Assembly (NCBI RefSeq): GCF_047462415.1
Contig: NZ_JANSJE010000005.1
Span: forward strand, 73,867-137,866
Reading direction: 5' to 3'
Length of the DNA: 64,000 nt
From: Thermostichus sp047462415
GTDB lineage: Bacteria > Cyanobacteriota > Cyanobacteriia > Thermostichales > Thermostichaceae
The position numbers and the translations under genes are program-made. Positions 1-8,960 of the stretch are shown here, one piece after another. The stretch's first letter is position 1, and every line of letters begins with the position of its first letter. Below the pieces are notes generated by a model. That model saw only the letters and a list, made by a program, of their open reading frames with translations, was not told the origin of the DNA and did not search any database.

Positions 1-434
1 TGCTCGCCGAGCAATTGTAATACTTGTTGTTTCCTCATGGTTGGGCAGATTGGATCACTCACTTGTCAACTCTCTAAGGGGGAACGCAGGTTGGCCGCTT
101 GTTTCGATCTTCCAGGCTCACACAGGTAGGTGTTTATTCTAGCTATCTTTAGGAGTCACGGAGTCCGGTTCAAGGGATCCCTGGCCGTCCAAAAGCCGTT
201 GAAAAACTATGGCCACTTCAACCTAGGTTAAGACAGTCTCCAAGCGGTTCTCGCCACTACCCAAGCACTCGGCGCCGCTGCCCTCACCCCCGGCTCCTCT
301 CCCACCCTCACCCCCGGCCCCTCTCCCAAAGGGAGAGGGGAGTTGGGGAGAGCGCTCTGCGCGCATTCGCGACAGTGTTGCGTAGCAATAACGATGTAAC
401 ATAACAAACCGTAGTCTGGCTGGGGCGGATCCCG
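1..434. other. Non-coding left edge, downstream of tamB
   Basis: I see no convincing complete gene here. The segment lies 3' of the minus-strand TamB gene and contains one copy of a dispersed hairpin repeat, annotated separately. A minus-strand ATG at 38-36 opens a reading frame that runs off the left edge. It has only 12 codons in the window and no clear ribosome binding site, so I do not call it. Confidence 0.5.
259..340 (-). repeat. Dispersed GC-rich hairpin repeat, copy 1
   Basis: Read on the minus strand this carries a 10-bp perfect stem, CCCCTCTCCC (318-327 on the plus strand) and GGGAGAGGGG (331-340), separated by three bases. Two units ending in GGGGGTGAGGG follow, then a tail resembling GCGGCGCCGAGTGCTTGGG. 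The same arrangement occurs at 18689-18798 and 50556-50671. Here it lies just 3' of the TamB gene and in the same orientation as that gene. No T-run follows the stem, so it is not a classical terminator. Confidence 0.8.
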
Positions 435-3400
435 TCAAAAGCGAGTCTCGAACTCGATGGCAATGGCGTTGTTGCCCTCGAGGTCGGTGGTGGCGCGGGT
501 GAGGGTTTGTTCGTTGAGGCGGTAGCGGGCGCTGTAGCGGGTGGGCTGAAAGGGATCCGTCAGGTTGCGCTGCACCGAGAGGGAAGTGGCGGGCCCCAGA
601 TCGCGGGCCACTTCCAGGGCCAGGCCCACCGAGGAACGTCTGGGGGCACGGGTATCGACCTGGGGGACGGGGCTGAGGCGAACCTCATCCAAGCCGAGGG
701 TGTCCCGCAGCGTCTCCACCACATCGTTGAGTAGGGCTGTTCCCGCCAGTCCGGCCACCCCGGCTTCTGGATTCAGTTGGGCCAAAGCTGTTCCCCCCAA
801 CAGGGCGACAATCTCTTCTGGGGAGCGGCTGGGACTGCTAGAAAGCGTCAAAACCCCGTTGCGGGGATCCGCAGCCGCAAGCTGGCTGGCCCGTCCGTTG
901 ACAGTGGCCAAGATCTCGATGCTCTGCTGGGATCCCGGTAGGGTGCGGTTGGTCTCAAAAGGAGAGAGCTCCTGGGGAAAGCGATACACCTCGAAGGCTT
1001 GGGTCACCAGGCGCAGGTTTAAAAAAGGATCGAAGGGGTTGTCTAGGTCAAAGGTGGCGGTGTTGGGGCGGGAGCGATCCAGGCGAAAGTTGGCAATGGG
1101 CAGGCTGACGCGGCCTCGCTCCAGGGCAATGGTGCCCGCCGGACGTAGATCTTGGGGAGTGCCAAACAGGCGCAAGCTGCCGCTGGCGTTGAACTCAAAT
1201 AGGTTGGGGCGCTGCACGCGGATCCCAGGCCCCAAGACCAGCTCCAACCCGTTCAGCCGCGGCTGCCAGAAGGGATCCGCTTGAGTCGAGTCTGCGGGAG
1301 CTGCCGCCGCTTCCCCTTTTTCAGGACGGGGGCTGACATCTACGATCCCTTGGGAAACCTCTAGGCGCCCCTCGAGCAAAGGCCGCAGCAGCAGGCCGCC
1401 CACCGTCACCTCTCCTTCCAGGCGGCCTGTGTAGAGGTTGGGCAGGTTGAGCTGGATCCCTTGCAGTTGCAGCGTTAAGGGTGGCGAGGTCTCGTCCCTC
1501 TGCAGGGCGCCGCGGGAGTTGACGGGCAAAAAGCCGTTGGCCAACAGGGATCCGCCCCCCAACTGGCCCCGCAGCTCCCGCACCTCCAATTGGTTGAGGT
1601 TAAAGACAATTTGGCCGGTCAGGTCGGTGATGGGCTCCGGCAGGGCGGCCAGTTTGAGGATCCCGGAGCCGAGGCTGAGGTTCCCCTGCAGGCTGGGCTC
1701 TCGCAAGGTGCCGCGGATAGCCAGCTCCAGTTGGCTTTGGCCGCCCTCCCAGCGCACCTGGTCGGTGAAGAGGTTGACCAAGCGCAGGCCGCCATTCTCG
1801 GCTTGCAGGCTGAGGTCGATCTGATCCGAGGCGGCCCGCACCTTCGCAAAGGGCAGGGTGTAGGGCACCAGGCCAGAGAGGCGGATCGGCTCGTCGCCGT
1901 TGGCCAGCAGGGCGCCTTCCAAGCGCAGTTGTCCCTGGTGGTAGTCAAATTGTCCCCCCACCTCCTGCAGCGGCACCTGGTTGATCTGGGCGTTCATCAC
2001 CGTCAGGGAACCGCGGGCAAGGGGATCCCGCAGGTTGCCTGCCAGCTCCACATCCAGGTTGAGATCCCCTTGGAGTTCCAGCCCATCCGGCAGGAAGCGA
2101 TCCAGCAAAGCCAGAGGAAACCCTTGAATTTGCAGGGATCCCGACTGTTCCTCCAGGCCCAACTTGCCGGTGAAAAGGGCTTGGCGTTCCCCACTGCGCA
2201 ACAGCAGCGGCTGCAACACCACCGCCCCCTCGACCAGGCTGCCGCTGGCGGTGAGGCTTTCAACACCAAACTCCTCCGCTTGCCAATTCTGGCCCTCCAG
2301 GTGAAAGCTGACGCTGGGCCGGTTGAGGTTGCCGACGAGGCTGACGCTAGCCTGAAATTCCCCCCGCAAGCTGGTGGGCGGCGGGATGCGGGGATCCATT
2401 CGGCTGGCCAGGGCCTCCAGGTGGGCAGCCAGGATCTGGGCGTAGTATTCTAGCTGCTCCCAGAGGGGATGGTTGGGCAGACCAACCGGATCCGTCCGCA
2501 GCACCGCGGCAGGGCCCAAAGGTGGCAGCCGAAAACCGCGGCTGGTGATATCGCTCCACTTCCGCCACTTGAAAGTAGAAATGATATCTTCCAGGCGACC
2601 CCGGCGGGTGCTGATCTGCAGGTCGATTTGGGGAACGGGAGCCGCCGAGGTGGGATCCAGAGAGGTCGCCGGCAGCTCCAAAGTACCGCTGGCGGTGTAG
2701 AGGCTCTGGAACAGCTCCAGTTGGGCTTGGGCAAGGGTCAGACGAGCGGGGCGAGAGTCGTCTCCAGGGTGGTAAGCGAAATCCACTGCAAGGCCCTGCG
2801 CCTCGAGATTGCCCAGTCGCAGCCCCTCGACCGCAGCTTGACCTTGAGCAGCGCCACTGGCCAGGTCAAGCGCCACCTCCCCATCGAGGGTTCCCTGCAA
2901 GCCGGCCCATGCCCCAGCAGCCACCCCCCCCAGCCAAGCTAGCGGCAAGCGGTTCGCCACCACCTGCAGCTCATCTTGCTGTCGTTGGCCGCGCACTTCC
3001 GCCTCGCCCCGCCGCAGCTCGAACTGCAAGGGCCGAAACTGGGGATCCAACTGCAGCGCCAGCCGCTCCCGTGCCCCCGCTAGCTCCACCGTCGTCCCCT
3101 GGCTAGACCAGCTAAAGGGCCCAGCCAAGTCGGCAAAGGCTACCTCCCCCACCTGCAAGCCGCGCAACTGGGCCTCCCCCGTCACCTGTAACTCCTCCAG
3201 GGAGCCGCGGAGCTGCCCGGATCCCTGCAGCACTCCTGCCACCCTCGGCGGCAGGCCGGGTACTTCTGCCAGGGGGATCCCGTCGGCGGCAAAGTTCAGA
3301 TCCAGGGATCCCACCTGCAGCGTCTGCGGGTCGACGGGGATCCGTCCCTCTAGCCTGGCCAAGCGGGTGGTGCCGGCCAAGATCTCTGCCTGCTGGATAC

Positions 3401-5252
3401 GCAGGTCAGATCCTTCCCAAGCTAGCTGGCCGCGGATGCCGTCAACCCATGGCCATCCCCTCTCTCCCAAAGGCTGGGACAGGGCTAGCGACCCTTGCGC
3501 TCGCAACGCCGCCAGGAAACCCACCTCCGCCGCCTCCGCCGTGTTCATCTGCGCCATCAGCTCCCCGGAGAGGGATCCCGGCCACTGGGGGTTAAAAAAG
3601 GCCAGCGGCAGATCCTGGGGAGCCAGCCGCGCCTGGAGTTGCCCTGCCGCCCACCTTCCCGCCACCTGGGCCCGGCCCCCGCCCAGCTCCAACACGGCCT
3701 GCGGCACCTCCACCGCCCAGCCCCCCGCCTCGGGCAAGATCTGAAGCTGTCCTCTGCCGGCAATCTCTCCCCCTTGGGTTTCCCAGGTGGCCTCCACCTG
3801 GGGCCGGGATCCCGTCAGCGCCACCTGTACCTGAGCACTTACCGGCCCCGCCCAGGGCAGCTCGCCCCGCCGCGGCAGGTTGAGGTCGTAGAGGGCCAGC
3901 ACCTGCTCCACGTCGGCCCCGCTGACCTGCAAATTGAACTGGCCCGCCAAGCCGGCAGCCCATTGCAGTTGTCCGGATCCCTGGATGCGTCCGCCGGCGG
4001 CCTTCAGGTCAATTTCCTCAAAGGCCAAGGTCTGGTCGGCCCAGCGGAAGCCAAAAGCATATTCCGGCACCGCCAGGCGATCCACCTGCCCCGGCGAGAT
4101 CCCTTGCAACTGCCCTTGGATCTGCGGCCCCTTGAGCGGCCCAGTAACCGCCAGGGATCCCGCCACCACCCCTGCCGCCGCCACCGGCAGCTCAAAGTTG
4201 AAAGTCTCCTGGATTTGCTGCCAACTGGCTGGAGCCATGACAGCTTGCAGATTGAACCCCTCGTTGTCGCCGAAGGCAATGGAGCCGTTGAGATCCCCGA
4301 AAGAGAGCTGGCCAAAGCGACCGCTCACCCCCTGCAGATCCAGCTCCTCTAGGGTAAAGCGAACAGAGCCCTTCACCTCTTCAAAAGGATGCGGCAACCT
4401 CTCCAACCCCAGCCGCGCCTGCTGAACCTGGGCTTGCCCCGTCAACTCCCAAGGGCGTTCTCCGCCCCAGAGGACTTGCAGATCCAGACTGGTCTCCCCT
4501 TCCACCTCGGTCAAGGGCGCCGCCGGCAAGACGCTGGGCAGCAGCTCTAAAGGCAGACGCTGGGCGGCCAGCGTCACCGCGCCAGAAGCCTGGGCGAAAT
4601 CCGCCACCCCCCTAAGCTGCAAGGGATACCCTCCTTCCCTCTGCAGAGGACGCAGCCGCGCCGAGAGCTGGAAACTGGCCCGATTCCCTCCCCCCGGCGG
4701 AGCACTCAGCCACACCTGCACCTGGCCCTGCAGATGGTCAAACTGGCGCCGCTCCCCCACCAAAGGGATGGCCGTCAGGGATCCCTCCTGCAAACGGACG
4801 TTCAGCCCCTGCAAGGGCAGGGATCCCTCCCCTTCTGGAAGTTGAAACTGCACATCTGCCCAGCCGCGATCCAGCGTTTCCATCAGCAGCAACTGGGGCC
4901 GGTTCAGGGTAATGTTGAGCACCCACTCGCCTGTTTGTAGCCAGGTCCAAAAGTCGGGGCTGAGGTCGATAGAGCCGATGCTGGCCAAATGTTCGATGTG
5001 GCTTTCTCCCAGCCTCACCTGCCAAGGGGCCACAAACCTTACCTCCCCCAATTCCACCCGCCGGCGCATCGCCTGCGAGAGGGTTTCTTCTACCTGGGGC
5101 AGCACCTGATTTTGAAGATACGCCCCGATTCCCCAGGCGGCGCCCAAGGCAGCAGCCGTCAAGCCCAAACCCAGCCCCGCCCCCACCCCAATCCAGGTCT
5201 TGGAGGAGAGGGGAAATCGTTGCTCTTTCTCGCGCTGATCTTCGCCCAACAC
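435..5252 (-). CDS. TamB-like translocation/assembly module (DUF490) protein
   Basis: A 1605-residue protein with one N-terminal hydrophobic segment (about residues 20-48) followed by a very long, repetitive, Gln/Leu/Gly-rich region of short beta-strand pattern (recurring types such as LQGSGQL and LEGRLEV). The final 350 residues or so match the TamB C-terminal domain style and end in a phenylalanine. Family knowledge: TamB spans the periplasm and is thought to act with an Omp85 protein in outer-membrane assembly or lipid transport. The start is a GTG at 5252 preceded by a GAGGGTGG stretch. It is divergent from the STAS/cobI pair, with about 260 bp between them. The Omp85 partner often found next to it is not in the window. 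I am confident of the family, less of the exact role. Confidence 0.85.
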   Translation of the reverse strand: MLGEDQREKEQRFPLSSKTWIGVGAGLGLGLTAAALGAAWGIGAYLQNQVLPQVEETLSQAMRRRVELGEVRFVAPWQVRLGESHIEHLASIGSIDLSPDFWTWLQTGEWVLNITLNRPQLLLMETLDRGWADVQFQLPEGEGSLPLQGLNVRLQEGSLTAIPLVGERRQFDHLQGQVQVWLSAPPGGGNRASFQLSARLRPLQREGGYPLQLRGVADFAQASGAVTLAAQRLPLELLPSVLPAAPLTEVEGETSLDLQVLWGGERPWELTGQAQVQQARLGLERLPHPFEEVKGSVRFTLEELDLQGVSGRFGQLSFGDLNGSIAFGDNEGFNLQAVMAPASWQQIQETFNFELPVAAAGVVAGSLAVTGPLKGPQIQGQLQGISPGQVDRLAVPEYAFGFRWADQTLAFEEIDLKAAGGRIQGSGQLQWAAGLAGQFNLQVSGADVEQVLALYDLNLPRRGELPWAGPVSAQVQVALTGSRPQVEATWETQGGEIAGRGQLQILPEAGGWAVEVPQAVLELGGGRAQVAGRWAAGQLQARLAPQDLPLAFFNPQWPGSLSGELMAQMNTAEAAEVGFLAALRAQGSLALSQPLGERGWPWVDGIRGQLAWEGSDLRIQQAEILAGTTRLARLEGRIPVDPQTLQVGSLDLNFAADGIPLAEVPGLPPRVAGVLQGSGQLRGSLEELQVTGEAQLRGLQVGEVAFADLAGPFSWSSQGTTVELAGARERLALQLDPQFRPLQFELRRGEAEVRGQRQQDELQVVANRLPLAWLGGVAAGAWAGLQGTLDGEVALDLASGAAQGQAAVEGLRLGNLEAQGLAVDFAYHPGDDSRPARLTLAQAQLELFQSLYTASGTLELPATSLDPTSAAPVPQIDLQISTRRGRLEDIISTFKWRKWSDITSRGFRLPPLGPAAVLRTDPVGLPNHPLWEQLEYYAQILAAHLEALASRMDPRIPPPTSLRGEFQASVSLVGNLNRPSVSFHLEGQNWQAEEFGVESLTASGSLVEGAVVLQPLLLRSGERQALFTGKLGLEEQSGSLQIQGFPLALLDRFLPDGLELQGDLNLDVELAGNLRDPLARGSLTVMNAQINQVPLQEVGGQFDYHQGQLRLEGALLANGDEPIRLSGLVPYTLPFAKVRAASDQIDLSLQAENGGLRLVNLFTDQVRWEGGQSQLELAIRGTLREPSLQGNLSLGSGILKLAALPEPITDLTGQIVFNLNQLEVRELRGQLGGGSLLANGFLPVNSRGALQRDETSPPLTLQLQGIQLNLPNLYTGRLEGEVTVGGLLLRPLLEGRLEVSQGIVDVSPRPEKGEAAAAPADSTQADPFWQPRLNGLELVLGPGIRVQRPNLFEFNASGSLRLFGTPQDLRPAGTIALERGRVSLPIANFRLDRSRPNTATFDLDNPFDPFLNLRLVTQAFEVYRFPQELSPFETNRTLPGSQQSIEILATVNGRASQLAAADPRNGVLTLSSSPSRSPEEIVALLGGTALAQLNPEAGVAGLAGTALLNDVVETLRDTLGLDEVRLSPVPQVDTRAPRRSSVGLALEVARDLGPATSLSVQRNLTDPFQPTRYSARYRLNEQTLTRATTDLEGNNAIAIEFETRF

Positions 5253-5515
5253 CCACCCTCAGGGATCCGAACCACCCCAGTTGAGAAGCCCTGTTTGGCC
5301 CGCAGGCCGGCCTCCTCTGAAATAGGGGAAGCTGCCCCCATCCTACCCAAGGACTCCCGGCCTGCCACGAGGGGACAGAGAGAAGGGATCCCTGCCCCCA
5401 GCCGCAATCCCCTGCCCGCGGAAAAATACCGTCTCGCCCGCAGGGATGCTAAGCTATCTCCACGCCCGAGATCGGGCCTCCATCTTCTGTCGAGATAGAC
5501 AAAAGGAGAAAAGCC

Positions 5516-5908
5516 ATTCCGGAACCTCTGTCTCTGACGGTCAGCTTGCGCGGCAGCCACGAAGCGCTGCAAAACTGCCAGGTCTTTTACCTGACGGGCC
5601 TTCTGGATGCCTTTTCTGAGCCGGTCTTTGTTAAGGTGGTCACCAAATACTTAGAAGAGGGATCCCCCAACCTTATCCTGGATTTGACGGGGATCGACTT
5701 CATCGATAGCTCTGGCGTCGGTGCCCTGGTGCAATTGGCCAAGCTGGCACAGGGCCGTGGAGGTATCTTTCAGGTGGTGAGCAACCCCCGCGTCACCCAA
5801 ACCGTGAAACTGGTGCGGCTAGAAAAGTTTTTGTCCTTGCGCAACTCTCTGCAGGAAGCCTTGGATCGCCTGAGGGAGGAAGGCGCGGGCAATCCAGAAA
5901 CCGCCTGA
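5516..5908 (+). CDS. STAS-domain anti-sigma factor antagonist
   Basis: A single STAS domain of the SpoIIAA type, with the conserved core around the phosphorylatable serine reading LTGIDFIDSSGVGALVQL. Proteins of this type bind anti-sigma or switch kinases in partner-switching regulation, and the serine phosphorylation state sets the binding. No ATG is available near the N-terminus. The family's N-terminal strand (LSLTVSLRG) starts upstream of the first TTG at 5546. A strong AAGGAG (5503-5508) sits 7 nt before an in-frame ATT at 5516, which I take as the start, giving 130 residues. The stop is 3 nt before the cobI start, so the two are probably cotranscribed and coupled. No kinase or phosphatase partner is nearby. 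Confidence 0.85.
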   Translation: MPEPLSLTVSLRGSHEALQNCQVFYLTGLLDAFSEPVFVKVVTKYLEEGSPNLILDLTGIDFIDSSGVGALVQLAKLAQGRGGIFQVVSNPRVTQTVKLVRLEKFLSLRNSLQEALDRLREEGAGNPETA

Positions 5909-5911
5909 TAC

Positions 5912-6628
5912 ATGGGCCTGGGAACTTTTTGGGGGATCAGTGCTGGAGCCGGGGATCCCGAGTGGCTGACCCTCAAAGCAGCCCGCATCCTCGGCGCCGT
6001 CCGCTGGGTGGCCTGCCCTCAGAACGCCATCGGCCAGCCGGGTTTAGCCTATCAAATCGTGCGCCCCTGGCTGCGACCGGAACAAACCCTATTGCCGTTG
6101 CATCTGCCCTTTGTTACCCAAGTTGAGCTTCTGCAGGCGGCCTGGCAAGCGGCTGCCGAGCAGCTGGCCCCGCTTCTAGAACGGGGTGAGGATGTGGCCT
6201 TTGTGTGTGAAGGGGATGTGGGCCTCTACAGCACCTTTGCCTACCTGGCCCAGGCCCTGCAGCAGCGGATCCCTGACTTGCCCATCCAGGCCGTACCGGG
6301 GGTGTGCTCTCCCCTGGCTGCCGCCGCCGCCCTCGGATCCCCTTTGGCGCTCGGCTCCGAGAAATTGGCGATTTTGCCTGCTCTCTTTGCCCTGGCGGAG
6401 CTGGAGGCGGCCTGCGCCTGGGCGGACGTGGTCGTGCTGATGAAAGTGGCCCCCGTCTATCCTCAGGTTTGGCAGTGGCTGGCGGCAAGAGGCTGGCTGC
6501 AGCAGGCCAGCTTGGTGGTTTGGGCCGGTTGGCCGCAGCAAGTTCTCTTCCCCACCCTGGAAGGATTGGCCGACTATCGCCCCCCCTACTTTTCCCTGCT
6601 GATCCTGCGTTGTGAACCTCGGAATTAG
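5912..6628 (+). CDS. cobI: Precorrin-2/cobalt-factor II C20-methyltransferase
   Basis: A 238-residue tetrapyrrole methylase. The N-terminus GTFWGISAGAGDPEWLTLKA matches the glycine-rich SAM-binding loop of CobI/CbiL. The later FVCEGDVGLYSTFAYL and VPGVCSPLAAAAALG segments fit the family's second and third conserved blocks. It transfers a methyl group from S-adenosylmethionine to C20 of the corrin precursor in cobalamin synthesis, in the cytoplasm. It follows the STAS gene by only 3 nt, an unusual pairing that probably reflects operon convenience. CobQ for the same pathway is encoded at 18.8-20.3 kb. The length is normal for the family. The oxygen dependence (CobI or CbiL type) cannot be decided from the sequence alone. 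Confidence 0.9.
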   Translation: MGLGTFWGISAGAGDPEWLTLKAARILGAVRWVACPQNAIGQPGLAYQIVRPWLRPEQTLLPLHLPFVTQVELLQAAWQAAAEQLAPLLERGEDVAFVCEGDVGLYSTFAYLAQALQQRIPDLPIQAVPGVCSPLAAAAALGSPLALGSEKLAILPALFALAELEAACAWADVVVLMKVAPVYPQVWQWLAARGWLQQASLVVWAGWPQQVLFPTLEGLADYRPPYFSLLILRCEPRN

Positions 6629-7367
6629 TTTAACTTTTCTTTTATAACTTAAGGCCCGGATAGAGCCGGCTTGTTTCCCTAGAAGAAGGGGAGAGATTGG
6701 GCTGGTCAGAGGCCAAGCAGCCCCAATCCAGAAGGCAGGGATCCCTCTATTGAGCTACATCAAAAAGAGATGAAAAGACCAAGTTAAAGGAATGATCCAG
6801 CCCGTTAAGAATGGTTGCTGCCCTTGGAAGCGGGATCGATTACAGGTTAGATTATGGGTGTGGTGATTCAGGCGAGGAGGATAATATCTCATCCCCATCA
6901 AACGCGAGACACCGCTTCTCGATTCAATCAAATCCAAAAGGCTCCGTCAGTCAACAGTTTGATCTCAACTTCCGATCCGTTGCTGCGGCAGGCTTTTCTG
7001 AGAAGTGGATGTCTCGCCAAGCAGAGCACCTGGTACCTACGACAGGTTTTCCTCGAAGTAGAACATGGGAGTTAAAGCAGATAGCTGTTGGGTTTGCTGT
7101 AGAGGCCACGAAGGGAAGCAGGGAAGTACTCTTCCGGAAGCAAGTTTCTCAAGTGGTTTTGCCAGATCGAGAAGCTCAGCCGGCTATTTTGAGTCTCCAC
7201 GCATGAGCGAGTGCAAGTAGGAAAATCGGTGATCGGGTTCAGGTGCTCTCAACCTGCAGGCTCTGGCAAGGTGAAGCCAATGCTCAGTGGGACAAGGGCT
7301 GCGGGCTTTAGCAATTCTTCGAGGTTCTCTCAGTTCATAGTTCCACTCTCGCTTTCAGGAGGTTGCT
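6629..7367. other. Gene-poor stretch of about 740 bp
   Basis: This stretch is visibly more AT-rich than its neighbours. I find no reading frame with family-like sequence. An imperfect hairpin lies at 6695-6728 (GATTGGGCTG pairing with CAGCCCCAATC, one bulge). It has no T-run and could be a transcript end for cobI. The remaining frames look like noise. A decayed gene or an RNA gene is possible, but I see no tmRNA, RNase P RNA or other recognisable RNA signature. Confidence 0.4.
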
Positions 7368-7520
7368 ATGTTTGCTTTTCTGTCAAAGATTGCTAGAGCA
7401 GTTATCCGCATATTTGCTCCTGACAAATCCGATCTGGTGGAAGTGGGTTACCAGCCCATTACGGATGATGTCTATCGCATCAATGGCTCAGCCTGCCACG
7501 CTAGCGATCTGGAGATCTGA
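7368..7520 (+). CDS. Small hypothetical protein, 50 residues
   Basis: An ATG at 7368 is preceded by a perfect AGGAGG (7357-7362) with 5-nt spacing, the best ribosome binding site in this gene-poor region. The 50-residue product begins with an amphipathic, basic segment (MFAFLSKIARAVIRIFAPDK). An acidic/polar part with GYQPITDDVYRING follows, then a C-terminal stretch with Cys-His (SACHASDLEI). I do not recognise a family. The leader-like N-terminus and compact size could fit a membrane-associated small protein or a peptide precursor, but no modification enzyme is nearby. The call rests on the ribosome binding site and the protein-like composition. Confidence 0.5.
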   Translation: MFAFLSKIARAVIRIFAPDKSDLVEVGYQPITDDVYRINGSACHASDLEI

Positions 7521-7836
7521 TCGTAAGCCTCAGATTTGATTTGCGTTTTGGAGCACCCACGGGCATTGGCTCAAAAATCCTCGTTTCCAGAGTGTTGTTT
7601 GCTAACCAATTTGTTGAATCCATTTTTTGGAGTGCTCGGATCGGTTACGTGTTAGGACAGGACAACTGAATAAGCCTGGGTCAATTTGCGCTGCAGTTGG
7701 TCTGCGGCGGGAGAGGGTGGTTCTCCTCTCTGGGGTCAAGTTCTACCAGTTCAGTGGCGGCTCTGTTTAGAGGGCCGCCGCTTGTTATGGTTTGCAAGTT
7801 GTCTGGCAAAATAATAGGGATGCCCACGGTTGATGC
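7521..7836. other. Intergenic region with a GC-rich stem-loop
   Basis: No gene is seen in these 316 bp. A stem-loop at about 7753-7781 pairs AGTGGCGGC with GCCGCCGCT (one G-T pair, inner TCT/AGA pairs and a two-base bulge) and is followed by TTGTTAT. It may terminate the transcript of the small ORF upstream, or form a leader structure for the acetyltransferase gene downstream. Confidence 0.35.
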
Positions 7837-8346
7837 GTGTTGCCTTCCCTTGTGGTTTATCCGGCTACGTCGGGTGATCTGGATTCCTTAGCCGAGGTTC
7901 TCGCGCAGGCTTTTCACCCCCCACTGGGTCTGCAGCGCTGGATCTACCCGATTCGCAAGCTAGGGATCCGCGAAGATTTGCGCCTCAAGCTGGCGGCCAG
8001 GGATCCCTGCTATTGCTGCCTGGCGGCGGCGGTGGGGGCCAAGGTGGTGGGAACTGCCGAGATCTCTCTGCGGCGCATGGCCCATGGCAAGTATCCCTAT
8101 CTTTCCAACTTGGCGGTGCTGCCCGCTTGGCGGCGGCGCGGGATCGCCCGGCAGCTTTTGCTGAGCGCCGAAGGGGTGGTGCAGGGCTGGGGCTATCGCC
8201 AGTTGCATCTGCACGTGGTGGCGGACAATCTGCCCGCTCGACAACTCTATGCCCAACTGCGCTACACTCCCGTCCAGCGCACCTCTCAACTTTGGCAGTG
8301 GTTGGGGATCCCGCCCCAGCTTTTGCTCTGCAAGTGGCTGACGTAA
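7837..8346 (+). CDS. GNAT-family N-acetyltransferase
   Basis: A 169-residue protein with the GNAT fold. Motif A is clear at YLSNLAVLPAWRRRGIARQLL, where RRRGIA is the acetyl-CoA pyrophosphate-binding Q/RxxGxG/A signature. The later HLHVVADNLPARQLYAQLRY is the usual beta5-alpha4 segment with the family's N-x-x-A-x-x-x-Y pattern. It transfers an acetyl group from acetyl-CoA to an amine, and the substrate cannot be inferred. The start taken is GTG 7837 because the first strand, VVYPATSGDLDSL, begins directly after it. No strong ribosome binding site is visible. The next gene, a peroxiredoxin, follows after 41 bp on the same strand. Confidence 0.8.
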   Translation: MLPSLVVYPATSGDLDSLAEVLAQAFHPPLGLQRWIYPIRKLGIREDLRLKLAARDPCYCCLAAAVGAKVVGTAEISLRRMAHGKYPYLSNLAVLPAWRRRGIARQLLLSAEGVVQGWGYRQLHLHVVADNLPARQLYAQLRYTPVQRTSQLWQWLGIPPQLLLCKWLT

Positions 8347-8387
8347 AGTTATGTAAACTGGAAGGGGGGAGCTAGAGAGGTGTTGCC

Positions 8388-8960
8388 GTGATTGTCAAAA
8401 AAGTGGTGGGTAGGATTGGGCGCTGGCTGGGCCTGGCAGGGTTGTTTGCGGCTTTGCTGGTGAGCGTTGTGGGTGTTCAGTCTGCCCTGGCCCAGTGGGG
8501 CACCACTCCCCTGCCGGAGATCGGGGCGCCGGCCCCAGAGTTTGAGCTGCCGGATCAGTTGGGCCAGGTGCGGCGGCTGGCGGATTTTCGCGGCGAGTGG
8601 GTGGTGCTCTACTTCTATCCCCGCGACTTCACTTCCGGCTGCACGATCGAGGCCCGCCGCTTTCAGCAGGATCTGCCCAAGTTTCGGGCTCTGGGGGCGC
8701 AGATTGTGGGCGTAAGCGCCGACTCGGTGGACTCCCACCGGCGGTTTTGCACGGCAGAGGGGCTGCAATTTCCTTTGCTTTCCGATCCTGAGGGCACCGT
8801 TAGCCGCGCCTACGGCTCCTGGATGGGGGAGATGGCTCTGCGCAACACTTTTTTGATCGATCCTGACGGGATCCTGCGGGCCATCGACCCAATTGTCAAT
8901 CCCTCTCGGCACAGCGCCGAGGTCTTGGCCCAGTTGCAAGAGCTGGCCCGGGCCGGCTAG
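8388..8960 (+). CDS. PrxQ/Bcp-type peroxiredoxin with signal peptide
   Basis: The product has 190 residues. Residues 1-35 form a signal peptide (basic N-terminus, hydrophobic core, ALA-Q cleavage site), so the enzyme is probably periplasmic or lumenal. The AhpC/TSA fold follows, with peroxidatic Cys85 in the motif DFTSGCTIEA. PrxQ enzymes usually have a resolving cysteine five residues later. Here that position is Arg90, and the only other cysteine after the signal is Cys121 (RRFCTAEG). It should reduce hydroperoxides using a thiol donor, but resolution must be by Cys121, intermolecular or with an external thiol. The GTG start has GAGAGG 7 nt upstream. Its stop overlaps by 4 nt the stop of the small convergent gene. 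Confidence 0.88.
   Translation: MIVKKVVGRIGRWLGLAGLFAALLVSVVGVQSALAQWGTTPLPEIGAPAPEFELPDQLGQVRRLADFRGEWVVLYFYPRDFTSGCTIEARRFQQDLPKFRALGAQIVGVSADSVDSHRRFCTAEGLQFPLLSDPEGTVSRAYGSWMGEMALRNTFLIDPDGILRAIDPIVNPSRHSAEVLAQLQELARAG

Noticed and set aside
1..38. Possible start of a minus-strand gene (MRKQQVLQLLGE) running off the left edge
   Set aside because: Only 12 codons are visible and no ribosome binding site precedes the ATG, so it cannot be supported.
223..438. Minus-strand 71-residue frame with GRGAGGEG repeats
   Set aside because: It is the translation of dispersed hairpin repeat copy 1. The same peptide arises at the other two copies.
435..5252. Long plus-strand frames opposite tamB (for example 1590-2453 and 3495-4352)
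   Set aside because: High GC leaves antisense frames open. Their products are Gln/Pro/Arg-rich without domains, while the minus-strand product is a coherent TamB-like protein.
5509..5912. Cobalamin riboswitch ahead of cobI
   Set aside because: cobI is 3 nt after the STAS gene, and I saw no B12-box or cobalamin-riboswitch core upstream of either gene or of cobQ.
6811..7206. 131-residue frame in the gene-poor region
   Set aside because: No family resemblance, no ribosome binding site, and composition unlike the neighbouring genes.
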